Below the pieces are notes generated by a model. The model was not told where the DNA came from, did no database searches, and saw nothing but the letters and a program-made list of their open reading frames with translations. A program made the position numbers and the translations under genes. From positions 1 to 7,242 of the forward strand of contig JAZKFP010000134.1 of the NCBI GenBank assembly GCA_040386355.1: 7,242 nt of DNA, read 5' to 3'. How positions within the stretch are numbered: position 1 is the stretch's first letter; each line of letters opens with the position of its first letter. Source of the DNA: JAZKFP01 sp040386355 (lineage in GTDB: Bacteria; Pseudomonadota; Gammaproteobacteria; Pseudomonadales; UBA6940). Below are positions 5,818-7,242 of this stretch, one piece after another.

Positions 5818-5852
5818 ATCTTGTAGGGATATCGATTTAATAGGAGCATTTT

Positions 5853-6590
5853 ATGGCGCTTAAAGCCATTGTCCAAAGAGAATTAATGGGGTACTTCGGT
5901 ACGCCACTCGCGTATGTATTTTTAGTTATTTTCTTAATGATCACCGGTGTATTTACTTTTTTTATTGGTCAGTTTTTCGAACGTGGCCAAGCAGACCTTG
6001 TTGCGTTTTTTAATTTTCATCCCTGGTTGTATTTATTTTTATTGCCCGCGTTATCGATGCGATTATGGGCAGAAGAAAGAAAGACCGGCACGATTGAATT
6101 TTTAATGACCTTACCGGTGAGTTTATCCGATGCGGTAATTGGTAAATTTATTGCGGCCTGGCTATTTGCAGGTGTTGCTTTAATGTGCACGTTTTTTATG
6201 TGGGTGACAGTTAATTATTTAGGTGATCCCGATAACGGCGTTATTTTAGCAAGTTATCTTGGTAGTTGGTTAATGGCTGGAGCTTTTCTGGCAATTGGCA
6301 GTTGTTTATCTGCAACTACTTCTAATCAAGTGATTGCATTTATTTTAACCGTTGTAGTGTGTTTTTTATTCGTGATGGCGGGTTTCCCAATGATTATGGA
6401 TTGGGCATCTGTTGTTTTTCCGCAGTTCTTTGTTGATGCAATTGCAAGCTTAAGTTTTTTAACGCGCTTTGAATCGATTAGCAAAGGCGTTTTAGATGTA
6501 CGTGATTTCTTTTATTTTGCGATCGTAATTGTTGCCTGGTTATTAGCGACAGCGCTGATTATTGAAATTAAAAAAGGGAAAGCATCATGA
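5853..6590 (+). CDS. ABC transporter permease, GldF type
   Basis: This is the inner-membrane subunit of the Gld-type ABC system. The 245-residue protein begins with an amphipathic segment, ALKAIVQRELMGYFGTPLAY, typical of the family. Hydrophobic segments lie near 19-41, 57-68, 104-126, 134-153, 158-183 and 221-240. The conserved cytoplasmic motif RLWAEERKTGTIEFLMTLP (70-88) lies between the second and third segments and is the main family marker; it probably contacts the ATPase. TAGGAG at 5841-5846, six bases before ATG 5853, supports the start. Its TGA overlaps the next ATG in an ATGA junction, indicating tight coupling with the GldG-type gene. In contrast, 240 bp with repeat R3 separates it from the ATPase gene. 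Substrate is unknown. Confidence 0.92.
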   Translation: MALKAIVQRELMGYFGTPLAYVFLVIFLMITGVFTFFIGQFFERGQADLVAFFNFHPWLYLFLLPALSMRLWAEERKTGTIEFLMTLPVSLSDAVIGKFIAAWLFAGVALMCTFFMWVTVNYLGDPDNGVILASYLGSWLMAGAFLAIGSCLSATTSNQVIAFILTVVVCFLFVMAGFPMIMDWASVVFPQFFVDAIASLSFLTRFESISKGVLDVRDFFYFAIVIVAWLLATALIIEIKKGKAS

Positions 6591-7242
6591 AGCTAAAAAC
6601 ATTAACTTCAACCACAGGTTTTATTGCGATTGCAGTCGTGAGTTTAGTTTTAATCGGATTAGTAACCGCACTAGGTTCTTCAGCGCAATTCGATTTAACG
6701 GAAAACAAATTGTATACGTTGTCGGAAGGCACGCATGCGGTGGTGAGTAAACTAGAAAAACCGGTGAAACTGCATTTGTTTTTTTCCCAATCTGAAAGCC
6801 GAGATTTACCGGAATTACGCTCATACGCACGTCGTGTTGAAGAAACCTTGCAAGAAATGGTAGAAATAAATCCAAAAAAATTATCCTTGAAAACAATAGA
6901 TCCGCAGGCTTTTTCTGAACAAGAAGATCAAGCAGCGGAATTTGGATTACAGTCTGTGCCGATTCGTCCCGGTAAAACCTTATATTTTGGTCTGGTTGCT
7001 GAAGACGACAAAGGCGTTGTGCAAACGATTGGTTTTTTACAGCCCGATCGAGAAACGGTTTTGGAATACGAAGTTGCACAGATGATTTACCGTTTAGGTC
7101 GATCAGAAGCGCCACAAATTGGTTTGATGTCTTCCATCAATATGATGGGTGAATTTAATTTTATGTCACCCGGTGCGGCAAAATCTTGGGTTGTTGTTGA
7201 ACAATTACAACAATTGTTTGATGTTAAAAAATTAAATCCAGG
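6587..7242 (+). CDS. GldG-type ABC transporter auxiliary protein (partial, 3' end beyond window)
   Basis: The frame opens at ATG 6587 in an ATGA overlap with the permease, has GGGAA just upstream (6576-6580), and stays open for 218 codons to the window edge. A short positive N-terminus (MKLK) precedes a membrane anchor (about 10-32). Then comes the characteristic juxtamembrane stretch FDLTENKLYTLSEGT (38-52) and a region, KPVKLHLFFSQ, that starts the extracytoplasmic domain. Later segments include LQSVPIRPGKTLYFGLV and ETVLEYEVAQMIYRL. These fit the GldG / ABC-transporter auxiliary family, whose members are usually several hundred residues long with a second membrane segment near the C-terminus, so over half is probably missing here. 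It likely forms the periplasmic part of the complex with the two preceding gene products; its exact function is not established. Confidence 0.88.
   Translation, partial: MKLKTLTSTTGFIAIAVVSLVLIGLVTALGSSAQFDLTENKLYTLSEGTHAVVSKLEKPVKLHLFFSQSESRDLPELRSYARRVEETLQEMVEINPKKLSLKTIDPQAFSEQEDQAAEFGLQSVPIRPGKTLYFGLVAEDDKGVVQTIGFLQPDRETVLEYEVAQMIYRLGRSEAPQIGLMSSINMMGEFNFMSPGAAKSWVVVEQLQQLFDVKKLNP

Noticed and set aside
5595..5876. 93-codon minus-strand frame between the ATPase and permease
   Set aside because: It is mostly a translation of repeat R3 and overlaps both flanking genes; inverted-repeat sequence often leaves such chance frames.
6621..7115. 164-codon minus-strand frame
   Set aside because: It is antisense to the GldG-type gene, whose + strand frame is open throughout and has clear family motifs.

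Overview
The window reads as chromosomal DNA of a low-GC gammaproteobacterium. The reasons are a YadH-type permease very close to the E. coli form, a long (type II, E. coli-like) QueF, AT-rich spacers and A/T-ending codons. The many palindromic repeats recall intracellular Legionellales such as Coxiella or Legionella relatives, but that placement is inference.

Layout. Positions 1-21 hold the last codons of an upstream gene, probably the ATPase partner (YadG). It overlaps by ATGA with a YadH-type ABC-2 permease (18-854). An unrecognised 244-residue protein with a Ser/Arg-rich N-terminus follows (938-1672). Next come a 188-bp structured repeat (R1) and queF (1891-2697), the reductase making preQ1 for queuosine tRNA modification. 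A membrane-bound diguanylate cyclase runs on the opposite strand (4101-2662); its 3' end overlaps the end of queF by 36 bp. A 590-bp gene-free stretch (4102-4691) holds two abutting inverted-repeat elements, several smaller hairpins and a second copy of the structured repeat (R2). The rest is a GldA/GldF/GldG-type ABC transporter operon: ATPase (4692-5612), a 240-bp gap holding the third repeat copy (R3), permease (5853-6590), and the auxiliary protein (from 6587, running off the window).

How the genes relate. The two ABC systems are separate: a two-component YadGH exporter, and a three-component Gld-type system named for Bacteroidetes gliding genes but widespread in non-gliding bacteria. QueF and the diguanylate cyclase share only their overlapping tails.

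The most notable signal is the R1/R2/R3 family. All three copies lie in the same orientation in the leader of a + strand gene. They share a closing stem and an internal hairpin built around a CCGCGGAG core. Differences between copies mostly preserve base pairing, through compensatory or G-U changes. They may be a MITE-like mobile repeat, a conserved structured RNA element, or both.
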